A stretch of DNA of 64,000 nucleotides from Diphasiastrum complanatum (GCA_029204225.1 CM055095.1:13343837-13407836), one strand, 5' to 3'; counted from the stretch's first letter, positions 45,155 through 56,264 are shown. The notes: a model not told the origin generated them from the sequence alone. Translations and numbers: made by a program.

Positions 45155-45663
45155 AAGAATTTAGCGATGTGTTTTCGGAGGAACTCCCAGCTAAGCTACC
45201 CCCTCGAAGACCAGTGGACCATAAAATTGAGTTGGTACCAGGAACGGAGCCAACTTCACGAGCACCCTACAGAATGTCACAAGAGGAGTTGGCGGAACTG
45301 AAACGACAACTTGGTGAATTGATAGACAAAGGTTTTATTAGACCTAGCGTTTCACCTTTTGGAGCCCCAGTGTTGTTCATGGAAAAGGCGGACAAAACTC
45401 TTCGAATGTGTGTGGATTATCGCATGCTTAACAAGAGTACCATCAAGAACAGGTACTCCATGCCTAGAATTGATGACCTATTCGACCAACTCAAACATGC
45501 CAAATACTTTAGCTGAATAGATCTCAGATCTAGATATGATCAAATTCGAATAGCTAAAGGTGATGAGCACAAAACGGCGTTTCGAACGTGGTACGGGAGT
45601 CACGAGTTCCTAGTGATGCCATTCGGTCTAACAAACGCACCAGCCACTTTTTGCACAAGGTTT
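45112..45663 (+). pseudogene. Chromovirus RT, N-terminal part
   Basis: [80 protein letters not shown], a stop, then [35 protein letters not shown]. It ends before the catalytic aspartates; at 45663 the sequence jumps to the integrase core, so the RT palm, RNase H and integrase finger are deleted. Confidence 0.9.
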
Positions 45664-46610
45664 TGACTCAGTTTATGTGGTGGTAGACAGTTTTTCAAAA
45701 CAAGCTCACCTTGTACCAACCAAAAGTTCAGTGACAGCTGAAGAAGTGGCGAGCTAGAACGATTATTTCTGACCGAGACACCAAGTTCGTCGGAAAGTTT
45801 TGGACTTGCTTATTTCACCTCGTGGGAACTGGACTGAATTTCAGCACTACATATCACCCTCAAACAGATGGGCAAACGAAATGAGTCAATCGACAGATTG
45901 AACAATATTTACGAAATTATGTCGCTTGGGACCAATCCGATTGGGTCAACTACTTGGATATTCTCGAGTTTGCACATAGCAACCAAGTGAATAGATCTGC
46001 TGGACGGGCACCCTTCGAGATAAGCAATGGTTGGCTACCGATTGTTCCAAGCTCTTTTCTTACAGGTGTGCAAGAAACCCCAGTACCCACTGTGGAGGAA
46101 TTCATCAATGAGTGGCACACAAAGCTGACAGAGGTGAAGTCATTTTTAGAGCAGTCCCAAAGAAGTATGGCAGCTGACGTGGACCCACATCGACGAGAAC
46201 TGGAATTTGAGGAAGGTGATCAAGTGTGGCTGAACACAAAGAACATTGAGTTACCAAAAGGTTTTTCTCATAAGTTCGTTCGACCTTATGCGGGACCATA
46301 TCATGTCACCAAGAAAATCAACCTAGTGGCTTACCGATTGGTCGTCACCCACCAACGACACTTGATGATACAAAGAGGCAGCTTGTACCAGAACAAATAT
46401 TGACACATAGAAAGCGAACTGGAGTGCAACGTGAATATCTAGTGAAGTGGGTACGGGCTCCACTCATTGAGGCTTCTTGGGAGTACGAAGACAAACTTAA
46501 GGAGGGAGCCCCTGAAGTACTTGCAGATTATCTGCAGAAGAATCAACAGAATAGCCGTTTTTCCAAATCGGCACACAAAGCACTACCTGGCGGCATGCCT
46601 CCTGCATAAA
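45664..46610 (+). pseudogene. Chromovirus integrase and chromodomain
   Basis: Integrase from VYVVVDSFSKQAHLVPTKSS through a decayed [13 protein letters not shown] and [11 protein letters not shown] (stop at the next codon), then VNRQIEQYLRNYV, WVNYLDILEFAHSNQVNRSA, LEFEEGDQVWLNTKNIELPK, KFVRPYAGPYHVTKKIN. After a frameshift near 46370 follows a chromodomain: QREYLVKWVRAPLIEASWEY and LADYLQKNQQN, with the aromatic/acidic pattern YLVKW ... SWE. Chromodomains of this group steer integration to marked chromatin. The copy is dead. Confidence 0.9.
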
Positions 46611-46825
46611 CACTCATGGCCAATTCTGAAGTTCAAAGAACTTCCAGGTATCTTTCTTAAGTTTGTCAATAAATCACTTGCAGCTTTACACAGGTTTTAC
46701 GTAAGTGAACTTTATCTACACTTTTCCTGTGCTACTGCCAATGTATCTTTTTAATTCGAAAGTTTTTAAGATCGGTGAATTGAGCCCGTGCCATACGTCC
46801 TAGGTCTAGTTTGGCCCTGATGAGG
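46611..46825. other. Remnant of chromovirus 3' end, unresolved
   Basis: No gene. A phrase TTTTACGTAAGTG also occurs in the 5' LTR (near 43755), so part may be 3' LTR, but alignment is weak. Confidence 0.3.
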
Positions 46826-46906
46826 ACATGTGTAAGAAAAAAGTGAGAAAAACTATAAAAAGAATCTTTACAAAGGGTCTTTTTTGGATTTAGAACTCCT
46901 CTAATG
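46826..46906. mobile_element. Terminal fragment of the 10.3-kb MITE family
   Basis: ACATGTGTAAGAAAAA, AACTATAAAAAGAATC, TTTACAAAGGGTC and TAGAACTCCTCTAATG match the left end of 10334-10712 in reverse over about 80 bp. It abuts a truncated copia LTR. Confidence 0.65.
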
Positions 46907-47554
46907 ATTCAAGATCAATCTTAGATCCTATGGCAAAAACACACTACTACATGCATTCAATCACTTCCAACTCTCACTCACACGTGTGGGAAGTATTCAA
47001 AAAATATTCTAAGTAAAAACAAGCTGCTCTCCTCGGGTAGAGGGAGAAAAACCATCATGAGCTCTCGGGTAGAGAGAGAAATCTAGAAATTCAATGACAC
47101 TCAAAATCCACACAATCACCAAATCAATTAGATCCAAAATGAGGAGTACAATTATACTAGTAGATCCACGAGCTACCACTATGCTTAACTATGATTGGAC
47201 CACAATTTGTCACCTCTTAATCCTATTGGACCATTGATCCATGCACCTCTTAATTCTATTGGACTATATTCAAGCACACCTCAAATTCCTATTGGACCAC
47301 ACATGGTTCCACCTCTAAATCCTATTGGACCTCTTAGAATTCATCAAACAAAGGAATTACACTTGTCTACACTCTAATTGGCACGAGTTTAGCCTCTTAC
47401 TCTATTTTGGCTCAATAGTGGCATTACAAGTGGAAATGCATAATTTGCCATCTATGCCAAATTTGTTCCTATCAACATCCTACACCTAGATACTTGATGT
47501 AAAATACATAAGACGCCTATATCTAACATAGATAATCTTTTTCAATTCTTCACA
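46907..47554 (-). repeat. 3' LTR (truncated) of minus copia
   Basis: Minus-strand start TGTGAAGAATTG at 47554 after a purine tract. CACACGTGTG at 46979-46988 and five CCAAT-bearing repeats (GGTCCAATAG on the sense strand) between 47190 and 47335. Confidence 0.92.
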
Positions 47555-48640
47555 CTCCTAAAAAATTATCTATGAAGATTTAAGCATTGATCTTGATATA
47601 ACTCCAAGATTAGATCTATGCTTGATGAAAGCACTTTTTCTCAAAGGCTTGGTGAGTAGATCGGCAATACAAGAGGACGAGTTGACATGCTCCAAATAGA
47701 TTTCTCCTCCAATAAGCTTTTCTCTCACAAAATGGTGTGCCACTTCTATGTGCTTGCTTCTTGCATGAAATATGGGATTATTGGCAAGAGCTTGGGCCGA
47801 GATGTTATCACACTTGATCATTGGTAGATCATCTTCCTTGATGCACTTTAGCTCCATCAATAACCTCTTGATCCAAAGCACCTCTTTGGTAGTTGTAGTG
47901 AGTGCTTTGTACTCGGCCTCACATGAAGAGAGAGATATAGTATCTTGCTTTTTGGAAAGCCAAGATATTAGATTGCCTCCAAGAAAGATAGTCTATGCAC
48001 TAATAGACTTTCAATCCATCTTGTCACTTGCAAAGTCCGAATCCGAGTAGCCAACAATGGATAGATCTTCACTTTTATAAAGTAGACCATAATCACAAGA
48101 TGAAGATACATATCTTAGAATCCTCTTGGCCATCTTCCAATGATGGATCTTAGGATCTTGCATAAATTGACTCAATTTGTGCACACAAAAACTTAGATCG
48201 GGCCTAGTAATGGTAAGCCAAATCAAGGAGCCTACAAGACTCCTAAAAAGTGTGATGTCCTGAAAGGATCTTTCATCACCTTTATTAGGATCTTTTACAA
48301 TTTGCTCCATTGGAGTATCTATGCTCTTAGAATTTTCCATATGGAGTTTTTTCAACAGAGTGAGCATATCTAGATTGGCATATAAAGACATGATTTTCAT
48401 AAAAATCAATTTTCAGGCCTAGAATGTAATGTATCTCTCCTAGATCTTGCATTTTAAACTCACATCCAAGTGCTAGCTTAGTTTCATCAACTAGCTTGAT
48501 ACAACTTCCACAAAGAATAATGTCATCAACATAAATTAGAAGAATGACAATATTGCTATCAACAACCTTTAGATACATGGAAGGATCATAGTCACTAAGA
48601 GTAAATCCTAGTGAGATAAGAAAAGAATTAAGTCTTGAAT
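47555..48640 (-). pseudogene. Copia RT end and RNase H
   Basis: Minus strand. RT with LLIYVDDIILCGS (catalytic YVDD kept), MQDLGEIHYILGLKI, then a frameshift near 48400, SIDTPMEQIVKDPNKGDERS, GSLIWLTITRPDLSFCVHKL, MAKRILRYVSSSCDYGLLYK, YSDSDFASDKMD, a stop, a decayed SLSSCEAEYKAL, then WIKRLLMELKCIKEDDLPMI, KCDNISAQALANNPIFHARS, CIADLLTKPLRKSAFIKHRS. Two frameshifts and two stops. Confidence 0.92.
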
Positions 48641-48641
48641 A

Positions 48642-49960
48642 TCATGATCTTGGTGCTTGCTTGAGTCCATAAAGACTTTTGAAGAGCAAGCACACTTTGG
48701 ACTCATCCTTGATGAATCCTTGAGGTTGTTCCATATAGATCTCCTCCTCAACATAACCATTTAGAAAAGCATTGGATACATCTAACTGGAACACCTTCCA
48801 CTTAAAGAAACAAGCAAGAGAAAAAAGAATTCTTATTGTCACCATCTTTGCAACGGGTGCAAAGGTCTCCTCATAATCAAGGCCATGGATTTGAGCAGAT
48901 CCTTGGGCACATAATCTTGCTTTATACTTGTTGATGGTGCCATCATGATTGAACTTGATCCGAAATACCCACTTGCAACCAATCACATGCTTGTTGGATG
49001 GAGGATCCACAAGCTCCCAAGTATTGTTGGTGATCAATGCATCATACTCTTGCTTCATGGCATCATACCACTCCTTGGTATTGAGTGCCTCTTGTACATT
49101 CTTTGGCTCTTCATGAGAGACATAAAAAACATAATTAGTGGAATCAAGGTCCACTTGTTTGACTTTGTCAACATATGAGAGCCTCTTAGGCTCGGATCTA
49201 TCTCTCATGGATCTTCTTGGTGAGAAAATCCGAGGAGAGTCTTCTTCAAATCTCGACCCCATCACATCATGATTGTCTTCAAAATCAATAATCGGTGATG
49301 CATCCATACACTTCTTGATCTCGGCCTCTTCAAAAGATGAGTGTTGATCTTCATGAAAGACAACATCTCTACTTTCAATAACTTGAGAAGTAGAGAGTAT
49401 AAAGACTCTATAGGCCTTCTTGGTGGATGAGTATCCAACCATGATCCCTTTGCATGCACTAGGATCTTCCTTCTTCCTTGTTTCCAAGGAAATATGGACA
49501 AAGCTTATGCATCCAAAAACTCTAAGGTGATCAACCTTAGGCTTCTTCAAATATAAGATTTCATATGGTGACTTTCCTCCAAGAGCTATATGTGGGAGCC
49601 TATTGCAAAAATAATTTGCACAATTAATGGCTTCTCCCCAAAAATCTTTGGGCAAAAATGCCTCAATTCTCATAGATTTTGCACATTCACATAGAGATCT
49701 ATTCTTTCTCTCGGCCACTCCATTTTGAGATGGAGAGTAGGCACAAGAGAACTCTCTTTTGATGCCTTCAAGCTCACAAAAATCTTGAAATTTATTGGAG
49801 ATATATTCACCACCTCCATCACTTCTAAGAGCTTTAATCTTGAATGAGAATTGCTTCTCTACATAAGCTTTTAAAATAAGGAGATGATCAAACACCATAT
49901 ATTTAGAAGCAAGAAGATATATCCAAGTGAATCTTGTGAAATCATCAATGAAAGTAACAA
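48642..49960 (-). pseudogene. Copia integrase core to RT fingers
   Basis: Minus strand frame of 418 codons: FVTFIDDFTRFTWIYLL before it, then IKALRSDGGGEYISNKFQDF (second catalytic Asp), AYSPSQNGVAERKNRSLCEC (catalytic Glu), FWGEAINCANYFCNRLPHIA, the linker IMVGYSSTKKAYRVFILSTS, SRDVVFHED, then RT KEWYDAMKQEYDALITNNTW, KWVFRIKFNHDGTINKYKAR, YEETFAPVAKMVTIRILFSL, KSLYGLKQAPRS. A frame break near 49960 separates it from the protease part. Confidence 0.92.
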
Positions 49961-51539
49961 AACAAGTGGCTCATCCCTTGCTTGTAGTTGATGAGAAATG
50001 CACATTCGAGTGGATTAACTCCAAAGGATGCTTGCTTTTGATAGAAGATCTTGTAAATGGCTTTTTGTGAGATTTAGCAATAGCGCAAGCTCACAAGGCT
50101 TGATCTTCTTGGAGAATGACTTTGGCAAGCCAATAGCTTTGGCTTCTTTGATCATAGACAGCATGGATTTGTAGTTGGGATGTCCCAACCTCCTATGCCA
50201 TAATTCCTCCATAGAGAGCTTTTTTACAAGAGCAACATTACAAGCATTTACATACTCATTTGAATCTAGTTTATAGATGCCTCCAAATCTAGATCCTAAT
50301 GCAAGTATCTCATCATTCTTTTTGATAGTGCAAGTATCAACATTGAATTTTACATCAAGGCCATTATCAAGCAATTGGCCAACACTAATAAGATTCTTAG
50401 TAAGCTTAGGTACATAAAGAACTTCAGAGAGAGAAATAATTTTAGAGGATGCAAGCTTCAAGGGAATGTTCCCTATGCCTTCAATAGGACATTCAAAATC
50501 ATTTGCAGTGTATATTGATTTCTTGACTCCATCATAAGGTGCAATAGAAGAGAAAGAGTCCTTGGAGCTACACATATGTGAAGAGGCTCCACTATCAATA
50601 TACCATAGGCTGTCCTTCTTGAAAGGAGTAGATGAGAAACTAGAGACCATAAGAGATCCCTCTCCATCACTTGCAATAGTGTCTTCCTTCTCATTGGTAA
50701 TGTTGGCTTGCTTGAGTTGATTCTTCTTCTTGAAGCAATTGGTGGCATAATGGCCTTTCTTGCCACAATAAAAGCACTTGATCTTCTTCTTCTTGAGCTT
50801 GGATGATGAAGCATTAGAGGAATCATCTTCCTCCTCATCTTTGTCTTTGGATTTGACTTTGTCCTTGCTTGAGGATTGTTGATGTTGGTTCTTGCTCCTC
50901 CCTTTGTGCTTATCCTTGGCAAAGAAAGCTTTGCCATCATTATGAGTGAGAGAGAGCTTGTCCATCCTCAAGAGCTTGTACTCTTGTCTTGATTCTTCTG
51001 AAATTAGCACAATTTGGAGAGCCTCCAAACTTGGTAGCTCCTCCTTAATGGCATAAGATTGGACAAGGTTATCAAATTCACTTCTCAAGCCATTGAGAAT
51101 GACTTGAACTAGCTCATTTTGATTGATGGAATCACCAATACAAGCAAGTTCTCTATGAATATCTTTTACTCTCAAAACATAACTAGATGCACTCTCATCA
51201 CTCTTTTGGCTACTTTGAAAGATTTGATTCCTAAGAGTGAGAAGCCTAGAGGTATTCTTAGCCTCATAGATAGTCTTGAGACAATCCCAAGCTTCTTTGG
51301 CTGTTGTACAGGTACCTATCTCCCTCAATATCTCATTAGAGACATTCATCTTAATGTAGTGGAGAGCCATCCTAGCTCTCTTTTTGTATTTTTGAACCTC
51401 TTGAAGAACTTGTGGTTCTTCTTCATGGCCAAGAACTATGTCCATCACGTCTTGAAGGATCAAGATGGACTCCATCCTCATTTTTCAAATTGAATAGTTT
51501 TCACTTAAATGGATCAAAATGCATGGTAACCTTAGGTAG
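49961..51539 (-). pseudogene. Copia gag, protease and pre-integrase
   Basis: Minus strand frame of 488 codons after a damaged start: NYSI-stop-KMRMES shows a TGA in place of the Trp codon near 51489. Then gag (HYIKMNVSNEILREIGTCTT, ELVQVILNGLRSEFDNLVQS), a Lys/Asp/Ser-rich segment, zinc knuckle CFYCGKKGHYATNC, protease WYIDSGASSHMCSS, and pre-integrase ELWHRRLGHPNYKSMLSMIK. The frame is lost at about 50080, before the integrase core. Closely related to 61063-61856. Confidence 0.92.
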
Positions 51540-51551
51540 GCTCTGATACCA
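51540..51551 (-). other. Primer-binding site, initiator tRNA-Met
   Basis: Plus strand GCTCTGATACCA, i.e. TGGTATCAGAGC on the minus strand, three bases from the LTR. Confidence 0.9.
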
Positions 51552-51554
51552 AGT

Positions 51555-52286
51555 TGATTTCACACGTGTGGATTGTCCACAACATGTACTTGTGATCTCC
51601 TAAGATGTGTAGATGCACCAAAATCAAGACTAGATTGAAATTCAAGATCAATCTTAGATCCTATGGCAAAAACACACTACTACATGCATTCAATCACTTC
51701 CAACTCTCACTCACACGTGTGGGAAGTATTCAAAAAATATTCTAAGTAAAAACAAGCTGCTCTCCTCGGGTAGAGAGAGAAAAACCATCATGAGCTCTCG
51801 GGTAGAGAGAGAAAGCTAGAAATTCAATGACACTCAAAATCCACACAATCACCAAATCAATTAGATCCAAAATGAGGAGTACAATGATACTAGTAGATCC
51901 ACGAGCTACCACTATGCTTAACTATGATTGACCACACTTTGTCACCTCTTCATCCTATTGGACCATTGATCCATGCACCTCTTAACTCTATTGGACTATA
52001 TTCAAGCACACCTCAAATTCCTATTGGACCACACATGGTTCCACCTCTGAATCCTATTGGACCTCTTAGAATTCATCAAACAAAGGCATTACACTTGTCT
52101 ACACTCTAATTGGCATGAGTTTAGCCTCTTACTCTATTTTGGCTCAATAGTGGCATTACAAGTGGAAATGCATAATTTGCCATCTATGCCAAATTTGTTC
52201 CTATCAACATCCTACACCTAGATACTTGATGTAAAAAACATAAGACCCCTATATCTAACATAGATAATCTTTTTCAATTCTTCACA
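51555..52286 (-). repeat. 5' LTR of minus copia (732 bp)
   Basis: TGTGAAGAATTG ... GTGTGAAATCA on the minus strand. Two CACACGTGTG palindromes (51561-51570 and 51712-51721) and the five-fold CCAAT repeat. Confidence 0.92.
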
Positions 52287-53100
52287 ACACTGTGGGTAGC
52301 TTAAGAGTTAGACTCCAGAAATCAAAGTTATACTCTTGTATCGAACTCTTTTGGCGTATCTTCGTCCATCTTTTAAAGTTATCATCATTTTGGAATGGTC
52401 TTCTGAAGGTCTCAATACAAGCATTCTTATATAACGGCCAATTAGTTCGTGCGTTACATTCCTCTATTGATAGCCTATTCTCCCTCTGCTTCCACTACTC
52501 ATAGGCCGTCGAAATGGATTGTAGCAAAAGTAATTTTAGCTTGATCAGGTCTATCAAACAGGGTGAAGTAACGATCTAATTTATTCACCCACTCTTCAAT
52601 GTCAAGGGGCTTAAAGTCACCATTGAATTTTTGAATGGTAATCTTATCCTTGTACTCTTGAGCATCAAAGTGGTTCCATTTTTCATGAAACCTCGTTGTT
52701 TTGACATTCCCGTGTCATTTCCAAGTCTGACCGGATATTCAATATGACTTTTTAATACATGTTTTCCCCTGTCAATGTCAATTCTCTAGACATCTTGAGA
52801 AGATGTTACATTTTCTGACGGAGATGGTAGTTGGAACAATGTAGATGGCTCATTATATCTATGATCAGCTCCCGCAATCTTCTACCAGCTAGGCTATCAA
52901 GCAATTTTGTCCATTTCAGTTCATCATCTTGCCAATTTTGTTTCATTTCTTGCCGATCTTGTCTCATTTCTTGCAACATTGCCACTATCAGATCTTATGT
53001 GGCCTGCATTTTATTTAGTATGTTTTCTTGCTGGTTTGAAACCTGCAGTTCTTCCACTATTTCTTCCATAGGCAAGTTGTCTTGAGGTGGGTTATTCTTA
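52287..53100 (-). pseudogene. Ty3/gypsy gag fragment
   Basis: Minus strand. A Gln/Glu-rich N-terminal part (about 52830-53090, MRQEMKQNWQDDELKW-like) is followed by KWNHFDAQEYKDKITIQKFN, GDFKPLDIEEWVNKLDRYFT, LFDRPDQAKITFATIHFDGL, the conserved gag start of many gypsies. Stops follow, and the fragment ends at the border of the copia LTR (52286). No sequel is found on the other side of that copia. Confidence 0.65.
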
Positions 53101-53396
53101 TCCACTGTTTGCTTTCCTTTACAACCATCTTGAATTTGGATAGTTTTATTGAGTTCGTCTTATCGTTCTGATCACTTTTCATTTTTACTGCACTAGAATC
53201 AGAGTTCAAACAAAAAAGTTATGAAAGTTTTAAGAAATTTTTTAAAAACGATTGATTACAACTTAAGCGGGGGGTGAGATGAAACTTCAAAATTGAATTA
53301 TATAAATTTTGGAGTCCATGAAACATTGGAGTGCTGGCAAGAATTAGCAAGATCCGTAAAAAAATATGAAGATTTGAGGCAAATTCTTTTTTCTAA

Positions 53397-53745
53397 AGTG
53401 ATCTCGACCTAATGGGAGAAGTGTCGTGGCAATCTCGACCGAGCTGGGGAATGGACACAATCTGGACCGAGTGGGAGAAGGGCCATGGCAATCTCGACCG
53501 AGCCAGGGAATGGACACAATGTCGGCCGCATGGGAGAAGGGCTGTGGCAATCTCGACTGAGCCAGGGAATGGACACAATTCCAACCGAATAGGAGAAGGG
53601 TCGTGGCAATTCCAACCAAATAGGAGAAGGGTTGTGGCAATCTCGATCGAGCCGGGGAATGGACGCAATCTCGACCGAATGGGAGAAAGTAGAGAGAACT
53701 CTCGACCGAATGAAGGAAGGTGAGAGAGACCTCTTGACCGAATGG
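53397..53745. repeat. About 60-bp tandem array (two 30-bp subunits)
   Basis: Units of the form TGGGAGAAGGGTCGTGGCA + ATCTCGACCGAG + CCAGGGAATGGACACA, repeated about six times with decay. Core ATCTCGACCGA as in the arrays at 31.8 and 39.6 kb. The long frames on either strand over it are artefacts. Confidence 0.9.
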
Positions 53746-54790
53746 GTGAGGGCAGAGAGAGGTCAACCAAGACGACAGAGAACGAAAACTTAGAAACTTG
53801 AATGTGGGGGGGAAAGGCCCTGCCTAAGGGCCTTCCTTGCTGGGAGGGCCCTTGCTCGAGGGCGGGAGCCCGAGGGCAGGCCCCGACCAGCAAGGAAGGC
53901 CTGAGGGCTTTGGGCCTTCCCCTACGTAATGCCATTGTGCGAAGGTTTGTTTTTTTTTTGTGTGTGTTTTTTGGTCGTACGGTACGGCCGTACGGTTGTA
54001 CCCGTGGACCAATTTTTTTTTTTTTTTGTTCGGCTTTTTGCCATTTTTTTTTTCGCAAATTTTTTCACGTTTGTGGTGGAATGTGGATGTGGACAGCCAA
54101 TGATGGGCTGCCACATAGCACATGCACATTCCACCGGAGAGAGGAGAGAGAACGACAGATTTCTAGGAGATATAAAATTGGATCTACATTATGCTCGTGG
54201 AGGTGGTCCCAAAATACAAAGGACACATTAGCACAAGGCATTACTGTATTGTAACTATGTTAAATCAGCAGGAAAAGGAGAGAGAGTGATAGAACGTTGT
54301 TCCCTGTTAATTATTCTTTTGAATCCCTGTTTGACTTTGTTTCGGTTGGAGGTATATTGGAAAGCATGGACAGTGGCTTTGCAGGCTGGAAATACTTGTG
54401 CATGCCAGTGTTTTTCCCATAATGTTTACCTCCAGTAAAAGAAGCTTCAGAACCCAAGGTTATTTCCTGTTCAAGCTCGCACCGGTGTTCTCAGAATGGA
54501 ACGTGTGGTATCACCCCTATTTGCCATTGTCTATTCAATGTTATGAGTTGCACAGAACTGCGATGGACCGGTTGGATTCTGTCTTATTCAATTTTCTTAT
54601 TGCTTCATTGTTGTTGCCAATTTTCGACTTGGAGCCGTTCTTGCGTGAATCAAGGAAAGCTTTCTCTACCACCTCCAAGAGTGCAAGTCTGCTGGTGCAA
54701 ACGGAATCGGTTGTTGTATTTGCTTGCGTTTCTTGATAATTTTCTCCTCATGAATCATTTTGTGAGTGTCGCTGAACTGATCAATAGAGG
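53746..54790. other. LTR-like noncoding region
   Basis: No gene. T-runs, and CGTACGG occurring three times in direct and inverted order at 53972-53996. Frames at 54398-54790 have no known motif. Possibly LTR of a gypsy whose gag might start at 54791, unproven. Confidence 0.35.
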
Positions 54791-55006
54791 ATGATGGATG
54801 AGGGAAAGCAGCAAGCAGAATCTGTGACACTTGAGATTAGTGGTTCTATAGCCAATAATTCTCAGAACTCGACGGATGAAAGCCAGCCGAGAGTTGTAGA
54901 TAGGGAGAGATCTCTGGAGCAGGATGAAAGGCAACCGAGAGTTGTAGTTAGGGAGAGATCTCTGGAGCAGGATGAAGAAGCCGATTCAGTGGAACCGAGG
55001 ATGTGA
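54791..55006 (+). CDS. Short acidic reading frame with duplicated segment
   Basis: ATG-started 71-codon frame, MMDEGKQQAESVTLEISGSI, rich in Ser/Glu/Gln. A 48-bp tandem duplication (54875-54922, 54923-54970) repeats PRVV(D/V)RERSLEQDE in frame. It could be the start of a gag (no core follows) or a chance frame. No family is recognised. Confidence 0.25.
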   Translation: MMDEGKQQAESVTLEISGSIANNSQNSTDESQPRVVDRERSLEQDERQPRVVVRERSLEQDEEADSVEPRM

Positions 55007-55681
55007 GATTAGCCGAATTGAATGGGCGTTGGAACAGCCGAGGAGTAGGGTGTGTTTAATTTTTAGGGTTATGTTAGGTTTGATTAGGGTACGTTAGGAC
55101 TGTAGGTAGATAGGGTTAGGATTTTTTTTAAAGAAAACCTTCAAATTGAAGAAATTGGAAAAAATTTGCAACAGGCACCAAACTTCAAATTTGAAGTGTT
55201 GAAGTGCTTCTCTCTCACTTGTAAAAGAAATTTCCAAAATTTTGGCTAGTCTGATTGTTAGCCAATATTTTCGCAACATGTGCATCTAACTCTGTATATT
55301 ATGTACACAATGTAGATACACTATTACATGTCAGCCTTTAGGCTGATTATATAGTAAAGCGGGTGTGAAATCCCGATAGTAGTAACGATAGTTCGAGATG
55401 TTAAGTTTTCCATGAGGTTCTAATCTCTTTCGAAGAGTGTCATGTCGATAATTTGACTATTGAAAAATAGTAAAGGTGTCCCTTTGACTTATTCGGTTGA
55501 TTTGTGTGTATATCTGCACACTCTTCAACTATAGCAAGTTCTTGAGTAAATAACTAGGTCTAGGACTCTGTTGTGGATACCTGAAAGAGATAGCTTGTAA
55601 GGATCACCAAGTGAAGATCCTCTAAATATTGTTTCATGCACCAAAAGGACTACTATGGAGCCAAACATTAGGGCTCATTTG
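55007..55681. other. Spacer with degenerate TTAGGG-like motifs
   Basis: No gene. At 55057-55121 there are several words like TTTAGGGTTATGTTAGG, GATTAGGGTACGTTAGG and GATAGGGTTAGG. The array is too irregular to be called telomeric. Confidence 0.35.
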
Positions 55682-56252
55682 TGTGAAAAATGCAAAAATG
55701 TTATCTAGGTTAGATGTAGGAGTCTTACATTTTTCTATGTCAAGCATCTTGGTGTAGAATGATGATTGGCATAGATGGCAAATTGATCAATTCCACATGT
55801 AATGCCACTATTGAGCCAAAGTAAGGAGGTGAAACTCGAGCTAAATAGGTTGTTGACAAGTGTTTTGATTTAGTTTGATGAAGCTCAAAGTGGTCCAATA
55901 GAATTTAGAGGTGGAACCATCAATGGTCCAATAGGATTTTAGATATTCTTGAGAATGGTCCAATAGAATTAAGAGGTGGATGGATCAATGGTCCGTAATT
56001 TGGAGATCAAGTGGATTTTTGAGTCTAAGTGTTTTCTAGCACTGCAGCTTGTTTTTATTTAGTTTTATTTTGGAACACTTCTCACACGTGTGTATGTACT
56101 TTGGAAGTGAGTTAATGCATGTAGTAGTGTGTTTTTGCCATTGAATTGAAGATTGATCTTGAATCTCAATCTAGTCTTGATCATTGTCCATCCACACACC
56201 TTAGGAGATCTAAATTACATGTAGTGGACACTCCACACGTGTGAAATTTACA
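55682..56252 (+). repeat. Copia LTR (571 bp) with leader, solo or 5' remnant
   Basis: Starts TGTGAAAAATGC, ends near GTGTGAAATTTACA, followed by a mutated PBS (TGTAGTCAGAGC, 56253-56264) and a leader CTTACCTAAGGTTATCATGC matching the leader of the 47-52 kb copia. Contains CACACGTGTG twice (56083-56092, 56234-56243) and three GGTCCAATAG repeats (55892, 55925, 55957). No gag follows. Confidence 0.8.
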
Positions 56253-56264
56253 TGTAGTCAGAGC

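Larger units (their letters stand above)
46907..52286 (-). mobile_element. Ty1/copia element with two LTRs, inactive (minus)
   Basis: LTRs 46907-47554 (3', lacking about 85 bp of its outer end) and 51555-52286 (5', 732 bp), PBS at 51540-51551, broken gag-pol between them. The LTRs differ at roughly 14 of 648 compared bases, so it is older than the 20-kb element. Outer flanks do not share a target duplication because the left LTR is truncated. It shares the domain style (NYSxWKxRMES, CFYCGxKGHxAxxCF) of the intact copia and is a related lineage. Confidence 0.93.

Noticed and set aside
53393..54058. 221-codon minus frame rich in Pro/Arg/Leu
   Set aside because: Its repeats follow the tandem array and it has no domain; most likely an artefact.
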